DNA of 34,909 bases from an uncultured Hyphomicrobiales bacterium. GTDB lineage: Bacteria > Pseudomonadota > Alphaproteobacteria > Rhizobiales > Beijerinckiaceae. A program made the position numbers and the translations under genes. Where the stretch lies: positions 1 through 34,909 of the forward strand of contig CAIOVE010000053.1 in the NCBI GenBank assembly GCA_903861645.1. Direction: 5' to 3'. A model generated the notes under the pieces. That model was not told where the DNA came from. It did not search any database and saw nothing but the letters and a program-made list of their open reading frames with translations. Below, one piece after another: positions 15,917 to 24,053 of this stretch. Positions within the stretch are counted from its first letter, which is position 1. The number at the start of each line of letters is the position of its first letter.

Positions 15917-17416
15917 ATGAATCATCGTCGGTTGATTGGCGCGACGAGCGGCGTGTTCCTGCTGGGCGCCATTGCTTTCGCGTCATCGCTGCAATTCTTG
16001 CCCATGTTGGCGACCATCGTGGGTTGCGCCGGCGTTTTCGCCATTGTCTGGACGAGCCGCGGCGACGACGCGTTCCTCACCGCGCCCGTCGAGTTTCGAC
16101 TGTGGACGGGCTGCCTGATCGTTTCCCTGATCATTCTCGTGCTTGGAGGCGCGGGGCATTTTTTCAACGCCACCAGCGACTGGCTGATCCGGGACTCGAT
16201 CCTCGCCGACCTGGCGTTGCGCGGAACGCCGACGGCCTACGCCTACGAGGGCGTCGATTACATACTGCGCGCGCCGATCGGCATGTACGTGCTGCCGGGG
16301 CTCGTTGGCCGGTGGCTGGGGCTTTTCCCGGCGCATATGACGATGCTCGCGCAGAACGCGGTCCTGCTCGCCTCGACGCTCTATTTTTTCGCCGCGCTCG
16401 CGCCCGGGCGGCGGTTCGCGGCGCTGGCATTGTTTCTCCTGTTTTCAGGCGTGGACATCATTCCCCTCGCCATTCAGGCGTTCACGCAATACCAGCACGG
16501 GCAAGGGTTTCTCCTGCCTTCCGTAACGGCGGCGTGGGCGACATGGTTTTTCTACCTGAACCATTTCACCATGTTGTTCTGGGCGCCAAACCATACCTTG
16601 CCGGCGTGGTGGTTCGCCGTGCTGGCGCTGCTGACGGCGCGCGGCAAGCTCGATCTCGCGACGCCCGGCGCGATGATCGGTCCCATGGCGGCGTGGTCGC
16701 CGCTCGCCATATTTTTCGCGCCCGTCGTCATGCTGTATTTCGTCGCGCGCGCGCCCGTCGCCGCCATCGCGTCGGGTCGCAACTGGCTGGCGGCCGGCGC
16801 GGTGCTGCTGTTCACGCCGATCCTGATCTATATGACGGCGGCGGCCGAGACGGTTCAGTCCGAATGGATCGTGCTGCGCTCGGGCTTTCTGGCCGTCTAT
16901 CTCCTCACCCTCTGCGTCCAGATTCCGCAGGCCCTCGTCGTGATCTGGAACTGGAGACTGACGGAGACGGCCGATCGTGGCCTGCTGATCGTCGCCTTGC
17001 TTATTCTTCTGGCGATCCCCGTTTACAGTCTCGGCCCGACGAATGATTTCAACATGCGGGCCTCAAGCGCGCCGCTGGCGATCCTCGCGCTCGAATACGC
17101 CATCGTCGCCACGCGAATTGATCCGGCCGCGCAACCTGTCGCGCGTTTCGCGGTCGTGCTGATCCTCGGGCTGGGGCTGTTCGGTCCGGGTTTCGAGATC
17201 AAAAGGGCGCTCATTTATCCGCGCTTTGGCGTCAGCGACTGCACGTTCATGCAGGCGTGGCATGATTTCGATCATTCCGCCCTGCCGACGAATTACATCG
17301 CGCCCATCGAACGCATGCGGCCTTGGCTCATGCGGCTTGACGGGGTCAAGCCTTTGCCGTTCGAGCCGAGGGCCTGCTGGCCGGATCATCCCCAGCCCGA
17401 GACGATCCACCATTGA
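15917..17416 (+). CDS. Polytopic membrane protein, possible GT-C-like glycosyltransferase (copy B)
   Basis: This 499-residue paralogue of the preceding gene starts 46 bp after it and aligns end to end without gaps. The first 40 residues differ at only eight positions, and I estimate about 70 percent identity overall by eye. The shared motifs are ATSDWLIRDSILADLALRG, YEGVDYILRAPIGMY, LNHFTMLFWAPNHTLPAWW, YSLGPTNDFNMR, DCTFMQAW and the C-terminal CWPDHPQPETIHH. Conservation is highest in the presumed periplasmic loops, so both copies are probably active and do similar chemistry. The NDFxxR pattern with nearby PLAIL recalls uncharacterised membrane proteins of surface polysaccharide loci, from memory only. 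The stop lies 10 bp from the stop of a convergent Bug gene. Confidence 0.75.
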   Translation: MNHRRLIGATSGVFLLGAIAFASSLQFLPMLATIVGCAGVFAIVWTSRGDDAFLTAPVEFRLWTGCLIVSLIILVLGGAGHFFNATSDWLIRDSILADLALRGTPTAYAYEGVDYILRAPIGMYVLPGLVGRWLGLFPAHMTMLAQNAVLLASTLYFFAALAPGRRFAALALFLLFSGVDIIPLAIQAFTQYQHGQGFLLPSVTAAWATWFFYLNHFTMLFWAPNHTLPAWWFAVLALLTARGKLDLATPGAMIGPMAAWSPLAIFFAPVVMLYFVARAPVAAIASGRNWLAAGAVLLFTPILIYMTAAAETVQSEWIVLRSGFLAVYLLTLCVQIPQALVVIWNWRLTETADRGLLIVALLILLAIPVYSLGPTNDFNMRASSAPLAILALEYAIVATRIDPAAQPVARFAVVLILGLGLFGPGFEIKRALIYPRFGVSDCTFMQAWHDFDHSALPTNYIAPIERMRPWLMRLDGVKPLPFEPRACWPDHPQPETIHH

Positions 17417-17426
17417 TCGAGCGAAG

Positions 17427-18476
17427 TCATGGCTTGAAGGCGATCGCGGCGCGCGCCTTTTCGACGATGTCCGCGGGTGTGGCGTAGAGCTTGCCGATCA
17501 GCGTCTGCAACTCCTCGCCGCTGGTGGGCGCGATGTCGACGTTGATCTTTTTCGCCTCCGCGACGAGTTCGGGGTCGTTCATTGTTTCCATGAACGCCCG
17601 GCGCAAAGCCGCGACGCGATCGGCGGGAACCTCCGGCGCGACCACATAGGGCCGGCCGAAGGCGGCCTGTGAATAGACGAGTTCGAGGATGCGCCGCTGT
17701 TCGTCGGTTTTGGCGAACTGGCGCGCCAGCGGAACGCCCATGCGATCCAGTTCAGGATAGCCGACGTTGGCCTCCTGCACCAATGGCCTGACGAGGCCGC
17801 TCCTGAACCACGCGGGATAGGTCGCCGCGACGCTCGACCAGGTTTCTCCGCAAGCGCCCTGTATCTCGCCCTTCTCCAGCGCGAGATTGATCTCCCGGGT
17901 GCCGGGATAACCCGCGACGATCTTGAATTTCACGCCCAGAAGATTGCGCAGCATGGAGGGAAAATCGCGCGTCGAGGCGCCATCGGCGCTGCCGCCGACA
18001 ACGAGCTCCGTGTCGAAGGCGTCGCCGAGGCTTTTGACGGGCGCGTCGCCGCGCACGAGGCACACATAGGCGTCCACGTTGGCGTTGCCGATGTACTGGA
18101 ATTTCTGGGTATCGTGGGTGCGGCGCTTGATGTCGCCGAACAGCGGATCGACCACCGCGCCCATGAAGATGGCGCCGATGACGGTCCCATCCTTCGGCGC
18201 GAGGTTATAGACATTCGCCGCCGCGACGTTGGACGCCGCGCCCGGCATGTTCTGCACGACGACGCCGGGCGCGCCCGGCACGTGCCTGCCGAGAAAGCGC
18301 GCGATCAGTCGACCGTAGAGGTCATAGCCGCCGCCGGGCGATGAACCGACGATAATGGTGATGGTCTTGCCGCGATAGAAGGCGGCGACGGCGTCGCGGG
18401 CGTCTTGCGCGTCGGCGGGCTTGGCGAACGCGATCATCGCCATGGCGGAAAGCAGCGCCTTCAGGGGTCGTGCCAT
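17427..18476 (-). CDS. Bug/TctC-like periplasmic binding protein
   Basis: The start at 18476 gives 349 residues, with GGGAGG about 12 bases upstream; the open frame extends to 18512. The N-terminus MARPLKALLSAMAMIAFAKPADAQ is a Sec signal peptide. The mature protein begins AFYRGKTITIIVGSSPGGGYDLYGRLIARFLGRHVPGAPGV, then VVQNMPGAASNVAAANVY, placing it in the same Bug subgroup as the genes at 13268 and 32296. Also present are GYPGTREINLALEKGEIQGACGETW and VVAPEVPADRVAALRRAFMETM. The ligand is unknown. It faces the liv-type operon divergently across 170 bp and is convergent with the membrane protein copy B. Confidence 0.87.
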   Translation of the reverse strand: MARPLKALLSAMAMIAFAKPADAQDARDAVAAFYRGKTITIIVGSSPGGGYDLYGRLIARFLGRHVPGAPGVVVQNMPGAASNVAAANVYNLAPKDGTVIGAIFMGAVVDPLFGDIKRRTHDTQKFQYIGNANVDAYVCLVRGDAPVKSLGDAFDTELVVGGSADGASTRDFPSMLRNLLGVKFKIVAGYPGTREINLALEKGEIQGACGETWSSVAATYPAWFRSGLVRPLVQEANVGYPELDRMGVPLARQFAKTDEQRRILELVYSQAAFGRPYVVAPEVPADRVAALRRAFMETMNDPELVAEAKKINVDIAPTSGEELQTLIGKLYATPADIVEKARAAIAFKP

Positions 18477-18550
18477 CGTGAACGTTCGCCTCCCGAATTT
18501 GATATTGGACACTGTCTATACGCATCGCGCGGCGGGTTCAAAGGCCGGGA

Positions 18551-18572
18551 CATGCGCCAAATGGGGCACATG
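18551..18572. promoter_or_regulatory. Operator-like inverted repeat at the liv-type promoter
   Basis: CATGCGCC (18551-18558) and GGCACATG (18565-18572) form an inverted repeat with seven of eight positions matching and a 6-bp spacer. The right arm overlaps the -35 element at 18570, a repressor-like position. No regulator gene is adjacent. Confidence 0.4.
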
Positions 18573-18598
18573 ACAGTCGCGCGGGGCTCGTCTAGATT
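18570..18598 (+). promoter_or_regulatory. Predicted promoter of the livKHMGF-type operon
   Basis: ATGACA (18570-18575), 17 bp, then TAGATT (18593-18598). In the rhizobial register, ATGAC-N17-CTAGAT matches CTATAT at five of six bases. Transcription would start near 18605, about 40 nt before the start codon at 18647. Confidence 0.5.
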
Positions 18599-18646
18599 AT
18601 GAAGGCTACGCGCTTGGGGGAACGAGCGCGGCCCGGAGACGACGCC

Positions 18647-19774
18647 ATGAATTCGAGGACATTGATCGCGGCGGCCCTGTTGCCGTTCGCGGCCCTTTGG
18701 GCCAGCGCGGGTTCCGCGCAGACGCCGATCACGATCGGGGCCATCGAGGCGCTGAGCGGACCCGCCAGCGGCTATGGAACGGCCATCCGCAATGGCTTCG
18801 ATCTGGCGCTCGACGAGGTCAACAAGGCCGGCGGCGTCAACGGCGCGCCGCTCGCGATTGCTTATGAGGATTCCGGCGGCAAGCCGGACTCGGCGATGAA
18901 CGCCGCCCGGCAGTTGATTGGCTCGAAAAAGGTCTCGTTGATCCTCGGGCCGACATTGTCGACCGAGATGTTCCCGGTGGGGCCCATCGCCAACGAACGC
19001 AACATTCCAATCGTCGGCACCTCAACGACCGCCAACGGAATTACCGCCATCGGCCCCTATGTTTTCCGAACCTCGTTGCCGGAGGCCGACGTCGTGCCGG
19101 TGACCCTGCGCGCCGCGAAGGAAAAGCTCGGCGTGAAGAAAGTCGCCGTGATGTATGGCGCGGACGACGCTTTCACCAAGTCGGCCTATGACGTGATGAA
19201 GGCCGCGCTCGAGAAGCTCGGCATCGAGACGCTGACGACGGAAACCTTCGGCGCCAAGGACACCGACTTCAACGCGCAGCTCACCAAGATCAAGGGCTTG
19301 AATCCCGATGCGATCGTCGTTTCCGCGCTGGCGGAGGCGGGCTCGGGCATTCTGCTCGCCAAGAAGGCGCTCGGCATTCCCGCGTCCGTCCGCGTGATTG
19401 GCGGCAATGGCCTCAATTCGCCGAAGGTGCCGCAGGTCGCGGGCGACGCGGCGGATGGCACGCTGGTTGGCTCGCCCTGGTTCATCGACAAGCCCGACGA
19501 CGCCAACAAGAAGTTCGTCGCCGCCTACAAGGCGAAATACAATCAGGATCCCGACCAGTTCGCGGCGCAGGCCTACGACACGCTTTTCCTTGTCGCGGGC
19601 GCGATCAAGGCGGCGGGCGGCGCCGATCCGCGTAAAATCCGCGACGCGCTCGCCAAGGCGACCTATTCCGGAGTCATGGGGTCGTTTTCCTTTACCGACA
19701 ACCGCGACCCCGCCGACACCTCTGGCGTGGTGGTGATCGAGATGAAGGGCGGCAAGTTCCAGATTCTGAAGTAG
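18647..19774 (+). CDS. Branched-chain amino acid-type ABC transporter binding protein
   Basis: The 375-residue periplasmic protein is of the LivK/Peripla_BP_6 type. The start at 18647 has CGGAG eight bases upstream. A signal peptide ends at AGSAQTP. The mature part begins ITIGAIEALSGPASGYGTAIRNGFDLALDEVNKAGGVNG, the standard family opening, followed by LILGPTLSTEMFPVGPIANERNIPIVGTSTT in the ligand cleft. The C-terminal lobe includes FAAQAYDTLFLVAGAIKAAGG. Family members bind Leu/Ile/Val but many alphaproteobacterial ones bind aromatic acids, amides or urea; the sequence read by eye cannot decide. It heads a five-gene operon (permeases at 19827 and 20710, ATPases at 21570 and 22358). A predicted promoter lies at 18570-18598. 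Confidence 0.92.
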   Translation: MNSRTLIAAALLPFAALWASAGSAQTPITIGAIEALSGPASGYGTAIRNGFDLALDEVNKAGGVNGAPLAIAYEDSGGKPDSAMNAARQLIGSKKVSLILGPTLSTEMFPVGPIANERNIPIVGTSTTANGITAIGPYVFRTSLPEADVVPVTLRAAKEKLGVKKVAVMYGADDAFTKSAYDVMKAALEKLGIETLTTETFGAKDTDFNAQLTKIKGLNPDAIVVSALAEAGSGILLAKKALGIPASVRVIGGNGLNSPKVPQVAGDAADGTLVGSPWFIDKPDDANKKFVAAYKAKYNQDPDQFAAQAYDTLFLVAGAIKAAGGADPRKIRDALAKATYSGVMGSFSFTDNRDPADTSGVVVIEMKGGKFQILK

Positions 19775-19826
19775 CCGCATTTCGCGCGTCGCCGACCCGA
19801 TCGGCGGCGCGCCATGAACGGGCCCC

Positions 19827-20708
19827 ATGCTCTCGCAGCAATTGTTCAACGGACTTGTCGTCGGCGCCACCTACGCGATCTTCGCGCTGGGCTTCACGGT
19901 CATGTTCGGCGTGCTGGGCGTCGTGAACCTCACCTATGGTTTCTATTTTTCGTTTGGCGCGCTGATCGCGCTCTGGTTGACGCAGGCCCTGAACCTGCCG
20001 GTCTGGGCGTCGTTCCTGATCGCCGTGCTCGCATCCGGCCTCGTGGCGGCGTTGGTCGATTCGTTGCTGCTAACCAGGCTGCGGCGCGCGCGCGCGCCCG
20101 AACTCGCGTCGCTCATGGTGACGCTGGGCGCGACATTGCTGCTTTATTCGCTGTCCAGTTCGCTTATCGGCGTGGAGATCAGACGCTTTCCCGCGGCGGC
20201 CATCAACGCGTCGGCGTTTGATCTGTTGGGACTGCGCGTATCGATGACGCAATTACTCATCGTGTTCGCCGCCTTCGCGATGGTTGGCGGGCTGGTCTAT
20301 CTTATCCAGTACACGCGGGTTGGCCTCGCCATCCGCGCCATGGCCGAGCGACCCGACACGATCGCGCTCATGGGCGTCAACGCGGGCGCGCTGGCGCGGC
20401 TGGTGTCATTCGTTTCCGGCTCCCTCGCGGGGGCGGCGGGCGTGCTGATCGGCCTTAACTACAACGCGATCCAGCCCTTCATGGGCGAGCAGATGATGCT
20501 CAAGGGCTTCGCCGTGATCATCCTTGGCGGGTTGGGCGACGCGCGTGGCGCGCTGGTCGCGGGTCTGATCGTTGGCATGCTTGAAACCCTGACCGCCGGG
20601 TATGTCGCGTCGAGCTGGAAGGACGCCGTCGGCTTCGCGCTGCTGGTGCTGACGCTCTGGATCAGACCCGCCGGCCTTTTTGGCCGCGCCACCGTGAAGC
20701 GGGCGTGA
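19827..20708 (+). CDS. Branched-chain amino acid-type ABC permease, LivH-like
   Basis: The 293-residue inner-membrane protein is the first of the two permease subunits. It has the LivH family opening LFNGLVVGATYAIFALGFTVMFGVLGVVNLTYG and the cytoplasmic loop YTRVGLAIRAMAERPDTIALMGVN that docks on the ATPases. GLNYNAIQPFMGEQMMLKGFAVIILGGLGDARGA is the usual late motif, and WIRPAGLFGRA ends the last helix region. About eight membrane segments are visible. The ribosome-binding site is poor. It follows the binding-protein gene by 52 bp and the next permease starts one base after its stop, so the operon is tightly packed. Confidence 0.93.
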   Translation: MLSQQLFNGLVVGATYAIFALGFTVMFGVLGVVNLTYGFYFSFGALIALWLTQALNLPVWASFLIAVLASGLVAALVDSLLLTRLRRARAPELASLMVTLGATLLLYSLSSSLIGVEIRRFPAAAINASAFDLLGLRVSMTQLLIVFAAFAMVGGLVYLIQYTRVGLAIRAMAERPDTIALMGVNAGALARLVSFVSGSLAGAAGVLIGLNYNAIQPFMGEQMMLKGFAVIILGGLGDARGALVAGLIVGMLETLTAGYVASSWKDAVGFALLVLTLWIRPAGLFGRATVKRA

Positions 20709-20709
20709 C

Positions 20710-21573
20710 ATGCCGGCTTTTCTCGACGATTTCCTTTTCACCTACGAAAGCCTCGTGCATTCGCTGGGCGTCAACGGTCTGCTCGCGTTGAGCATGTACG
20801 TGGTGCTGGCGATGGGACAGTTATCCCTCGGGCAGGCGGCTTTCATGGGTATCGGCGCCTATACGTCGGCGCTGTTGACGCTGAACGTCGGCGCGCCGTT
20901 TCCGCTCGTGCTCGTCGCGGTGATGATCACGCCCGCGCTTGGCGCGTTGATCATCGGCGCGCCGACGTTGCGTCTTTCGGGCGTCTATCTCGCGCTGGCG
21001 ACCATCGGCGTCGGCGAAATGCTGCGACTGCTCTACATCAACACGCCGCTGTTCGGCGGCGCGCTTGGTTTGTCGGGCATTCCGCGCCTTGCCGGCATCA
21101 TCTGGATTTACGGCTGTCTCGCCGTTGGCCTGATCGTTTTCGTTTTTGTCGCGCGTTCGCGGGTCGGGCGCGCGATGGAGGCGATGCGCGAGGATGAACT
21201 CGCCGCGGGCGCCATCGGCGTCAACCTGCCGCGCTACAAGCTCGGCGGTCTCGTGGTCTCGGCCGCCATCGCGGGATTGGCCGGCGCGCTCGACGCGCAT
21301 GTGTCTTCCTTCATCTCGCCCGCCGCCTATGGGTTCGACGCTGCGGTAACGATCCTGTCCTTCGCCTTGCTTGGAGGCATCGGCTCGCCGTTCGGTCCCG
21401 TGCTCGGCGCGATCATACTCACCTTGCTGCCGGAGGCTCTGCGTCCCTTGCAGGATTTCCGCCTCGTCGTGAACGGCCTCATCATCGTGCTGGCGGTGTT
21501 GTTCATGCCGCGCGGCCTGCTCGCGTGGCGCATGGGACGGCTCGCGGCGCGGCCCGGAGGCGCGTCGCGATGA
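20710..21573 (+). CDS. Branched-chain amino acid-type ABC permease, LivM-like
   Basis: This 287-residue second permease subunit has the LivM pattern LGVNGLLALSMYVVLAMGQLSLGQAAFMGIGAYTSALL. It also has the docking loop RSRVGRAMEAMREDELAAGAIGVNLPRYKL and the late SFALLGGIGSPFGPVLGAI. It pairs with the LivH-like subunit to form the transmembrane channel. Relatives are often 300-450 residues; at 287 this one is short and lacks an N-terminal extension. Its last codons overlap the start of the LivG-like ATPase by four bases (ATGA). Confidence 0.93.
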   Translation: MPAFLDDFLFTYESLVHSLGVNGLLALSMYVVLAMGQLSLGQAAFMGIGAYTSALLTLNVGAPFPLVLVAVMITPALGALIIGAPTLRLSGVYLALATIGVGEMLRLLYINTPLFGGALGLSGIPRLAGIIWIYGCLAVGLIVFVFVARSRVGRAMEAMREDELAAGAIGVNLPRYKLGGLVVSAAIAGLAGALDAHVSSFISPAAYGFDAAVTILSFALLGGIGSPFGPVLGAIILTLLPEALRPLQDFRLVVNGLIIVLAVLFMPRGLLAWRMGRLAARPGGASR

Positions 21574-22361
21574 GCGCTCCCATGCTCTCCATCGCCGCCC
21601 TGTCGGTGCGTTTTGGCGGCCTGGTCGCCGTTGACGACGTGACCTTTGATGTCGCGGCGGGCTCAACGCACGGACTGATTGGCCCCAACGGGGCCGGCAA
21701 GACGACAATGTTCAACCTGATCTCGGGGCTGACGCCGCCCACATCGGGCGCGATCCGTCTGGCGGATCGAGAAATCAATGATCTGCCGAGCTGGAAGCGC
21801 GCCGCGCTTGGCCTGTCGCGCACGTTCCAGAACATCCGCGTTTTCCCCGAGATGACGCTCGCCGAAAACGTCGCGACGGGTCTGCATCCCTCGCTTGTTC
21901 AAGGTTTCCCGGCCATTCTGACGCGCCTTGGCGGTTTCGCGGCGAGCGAGCGTCGCGCGCGCGACATCGCGATGGAGCAACTGGAATTTGTCGGCCTGGC
22001 CGCCAAGGCGCGCCAGCGCGCCGGCGATCTGCCCTATGGCGACCAGCGCCGTCTCGAAATCGCTCGCGCGCTGGCCAACCAGCCGCGACTGCTGATGCTC
22101 GACGAGCCAGCGGCGGGCATGAACCCCTCGGAAAAGCTTGAACTGCTGGGTCTTCTGGAGCGGCTGAAGGGTCGCGGCCTGACCATGCTGGTTGTCGAGC
22201 ATGACATGAAGTTCGTCATGCGCCTGTGCGACCGCATCAGCGTCATCAATTTTGGTCGCAAGATCGCCGAGGGCGCGCCCGCCGAGGTGCGCGCCAACGC
22301 CGACGTGATCGAGGCTTATCTCGGCGCCAAGGTGGCGCGCGGTCTGGAGAAGGGCGCATGA
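21570..22361 (+). CDS. Branched-chain amino acid-type ABC ATPase, LivG-like
   Basis: The 263-residue cytoplasmic ATPase energises the transporter. Walker A is GPNGAGKT (residues 38-45) and the Q-loop lies in LSRTFQNIRVFPEMT. The signature is the LivG-typical LPYGDQRRLEIARAL rather than LSGGQ. Walker B is LLMLDEPAAGMNP and the H-loop is in VVEHDMKFVM. It starts within the LivM stop codon region; the open frame reaches upstream to 21525 but 21570 gives the family N-terminus MSAPMLSIAALSVRFGGL. The LivF-like gene overlaps its end by four bases. Confidence 0.94.
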   Translation: MSAPMLSIAALSVRFGGLVAVDDVTFDVAAGSTHGLIGPNGAGKTTMFNLISGLTPPTSGAIRLADREINDLPSWKRAALGLSRTFQNIRVFPEMTLAENVATGLHPSLVQGFPAILTRLGGFAASERRARDIAMEQLEFVGLAAKARQRAGDLPYGDQRRLEIARALANQPRLLMLDEPAAGMNPSEKLELLGLLERLKGRGLTMLVVEHDMKFVMRLCDRISVINFGRKIAEGAPAEVRANADVIEAYLGAKVARGLEKGA

Positions 22362-23077
22362 GCGGCGCGGCGCTTCTCGAAGTCTCCGGTCTGACGCTCG
22401 GCTATGGCCGCTCCGACGTCATCAAGGGCGTCGACCTGCGCATCGCCAGTGGCGCGGCGGTCACGTTGATCGGCGCGAATGGCGCCGGCAAGACGACGAT
22501 CATGCGCGGCCTGTCGGGGTTGCTGAAGCCGCGCGCCGGTTCGATTGTTTTCGATGGCCACAGGATCGACGGTTTGCCCGGTCACCGGGTCGCGCGACTG
22601 GGCGTGATCCAGTCGCCGGAGGGACGGCAGGTTTTCTCCAACCTGACCATCGCGGAAAATCTCGCGCTGGGCGCTTGGCTGCTGAACGACGCGCGCGAGG
22701 AAGCGCGGCGGCGCGAGGGCGTGCTGGCGCGCTTTCCGCGACTGGCCGAGCGCCTCGATCAATCGGCGGGGTCGCTCTCGGGCGGCGAACAGCAGATGCT
22801 GGCGATCGGCCGCGCGTTGATGTCCAATCCACGCCTCCTGTTACTGGATGAGCCATCGCTTGGTCTGGCGCCTTTGTTCATCGAGGAAATCTTCCGCATC
22901 ATCGAGGATCTGAAGCGCGAGGGGCGCACGATCCTCATTGTCGAGCAGAACGCCAGCGCCGCGCTCGACGTCGCCGATTACGCCTATGTGCTGCAATCCG
23001 GCGTCATTGAAATCGAGGGGCCCGCGGCCCAGGTCGCGGCGGACCCACGTGTCGTCGCCGCCTATCTTGGGGGGTAG
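22358..23077 (+). CDS. Branched-chain amino acid-type ABC ATPase, LivF-like
   Basis: This 239-residue second ATPase of the transporter opens LLEVSGLTLGYGRSDVIKGVDL. Walker A is GANGAGKT (39-46), the signature SLSGGEQQMLAIGRAL, Walker B LLLLDEPSLGLAP and the H-loop VEQNASAAL. QSPEGRQVFSNLTIAENL is typical of LivF and separates it from LivG. The start at 22358 overlaps the LivG-like stop; an open extension to 22226 is not used. Its end lies in a CCGCCTA/TAGGCGG inverted repeat that may end the transcript, though the next gene follows after only 59 bp in the same direction. Confidence 0.94.
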   Translation: MSGAALLEVSGLTLGYGRSDVIKGVDLRIASGAAVTLIGANGAGKTTIMRGLSGLLKPRAGSIVFDGHRIDGLPGHRVARLGVIQSPEGRQVFSNLTIAENLALGAWLLNDAREEARRREGVLARFPRLAERLDQSAGSLSGGEQQMLAIGRALMSNPRLLLLDEPSLGLAPLFIEEIFRIIEDLKREGRTILIVEQNASAALDVADYAYVLQSGVIEIEGPAAQVAADPRVVAAYLGG

Positions 23078-23085
23078 GCGGGTTT
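23058..23085 (+). terminator. Possible weak terminator at the end of the liv-type operon
   Basis: CCGCCTA (23058-23064) and TAGGCGG (23075-23081) form a 7-bp stem with a 10-base G-rich loop, followed by GTTT. The stem includes the stop codon region of the LivF-like gene. The short T-run makes efficient termination doubtful. Confidence 0.3.
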
Positions 23086-23136
23086 CCCGGCGGCTTTGGC
23101 TTCTCTATGCTGATCGCCGACAGCAGGAATATCGCG

Positions 23137-24048
23137 ATGGACGGAGCCGAGCCGATTCCCCATGACAGACAGGCGTTGCCGGCCGGGCAGGTGGTCGAGC
23201 TTTCGCCGCTGACGCGCCGGCTGATCGCGCCCAACGGCGGCCCGTTCACCTTCACCGGCACCTGTTCGTATATCGTCGGCCGGGGACGCGTGGCGGTCAT
23301 CGATCCCGGCCCCGAAAACTCGGGCCACATCGACGCGTTGCTGGCGGCCACGCGCGGCGAAACCATCGCGCATATTGTCGTCACGCACACGCATCGCGAT
23401 CACTCGCCCGGCGCGCGCCTGTTGCGCGACCTCACGGGCGCGCCCATCATCGGTTGCGCCCGTCATGTTCCCATCGCGCATTCGACATCCGGGCGGCTCG
23501 ACGCCAGCCACGATCTCGATCATGTCCCCGATCAACTCATGGTCGATGGCGATACGTTTGACGGCGATGGCTTCACGCTGACGGCCATTCACACGCCTGG
23601 TCACGCGTCGAACCATCTGTGTTTCGCGCTTAACGAGGAAAAGTCGCTCTTTTCCGGCGACCATGTGATGGCCTGGTCGACGTCCATCGTCGCGCCGCCC
23701 GATGGCGTGATGAGCGACTACATGGCCTCGCTCGACCGGTTGCGGGCCCGCGACGACGTGATTTTCTGGCCGGGCCATGGCGGGCCGGTGCGCGAGCCCG
23801 GCCGCTACATGCGCGCGCTCGCCAGCCATCGTCGTTTGCGTGAATCGGCGATCGTTGGCGCGGTGGGCGCCGGCGAGCGCACGATCCCCGCCATCGTCGC
23901 GCGCATTTACGACGGGCTCGACCCGCGACTGACCAACGCGGCGGGGCTTTCCGTGCTGGCGCATCTGGAGGATCTCGTGGCGCGCGGCCGCGTGCGCGTG
24001 GACGGGCCGGCGACGCTGACGGCGATCTATGAGCCGGTCACGGCCTGA
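23137..24048 (+). CDS. Metallo-beta-lactamase-fold hydrolase
   Basis: The start at 23137 has AGGA eight bases upstream, giving 303 residues; an earlier ATG at 23107 has no ribosome-binding site. The protein has the zinc-binding motif HTHRDH (H84, H86, D88, H89), then IHTPGHASNH (H156), FSGDHVMAW (D175) and WPGHGG. These are the full di-metal set of the glyoxalase II/RNase Z/LACTB2-like branch. The last 60 residues (RTIPAIVARIYDGLDPRL and onward) resemble the winged-helix tail seen in LACTB2-like proteins. Known relatives hydrolyse thioesters, lactones or RNA; the substrate here is unknown. It follows the liv-type operon by 59 bp and may be cotranscribed. Confidence 0.85.
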   Translation: MDGAEPIPHDRQALPAGQVVELSPLTRRLIAPNGGPFTFTGTCSYIVGRGRVAVIDPGPENSGHIDALLAATRGETIAHIVVTHTHRDHSPGARLLRDLTGAPIIGCARHVPIAHSTSGRLDASHDLDHVPDQLMVDGDTFDGDGFTLTAIHTPGHASNHLCFALNEEKSLFSGDHVMAWSTSIVAPPDGVMSDYMASLDRLRARDDVIFWPGHGGPVREPGRYMRALASHRRLRESAIVGAVGAGERTIPAIVARIYDGLDPRLTNAAGLSVLAHLEDLVARGRVRVDGPATLTAIYEPVTA

Positions 24049-24053
24049 ACGCG

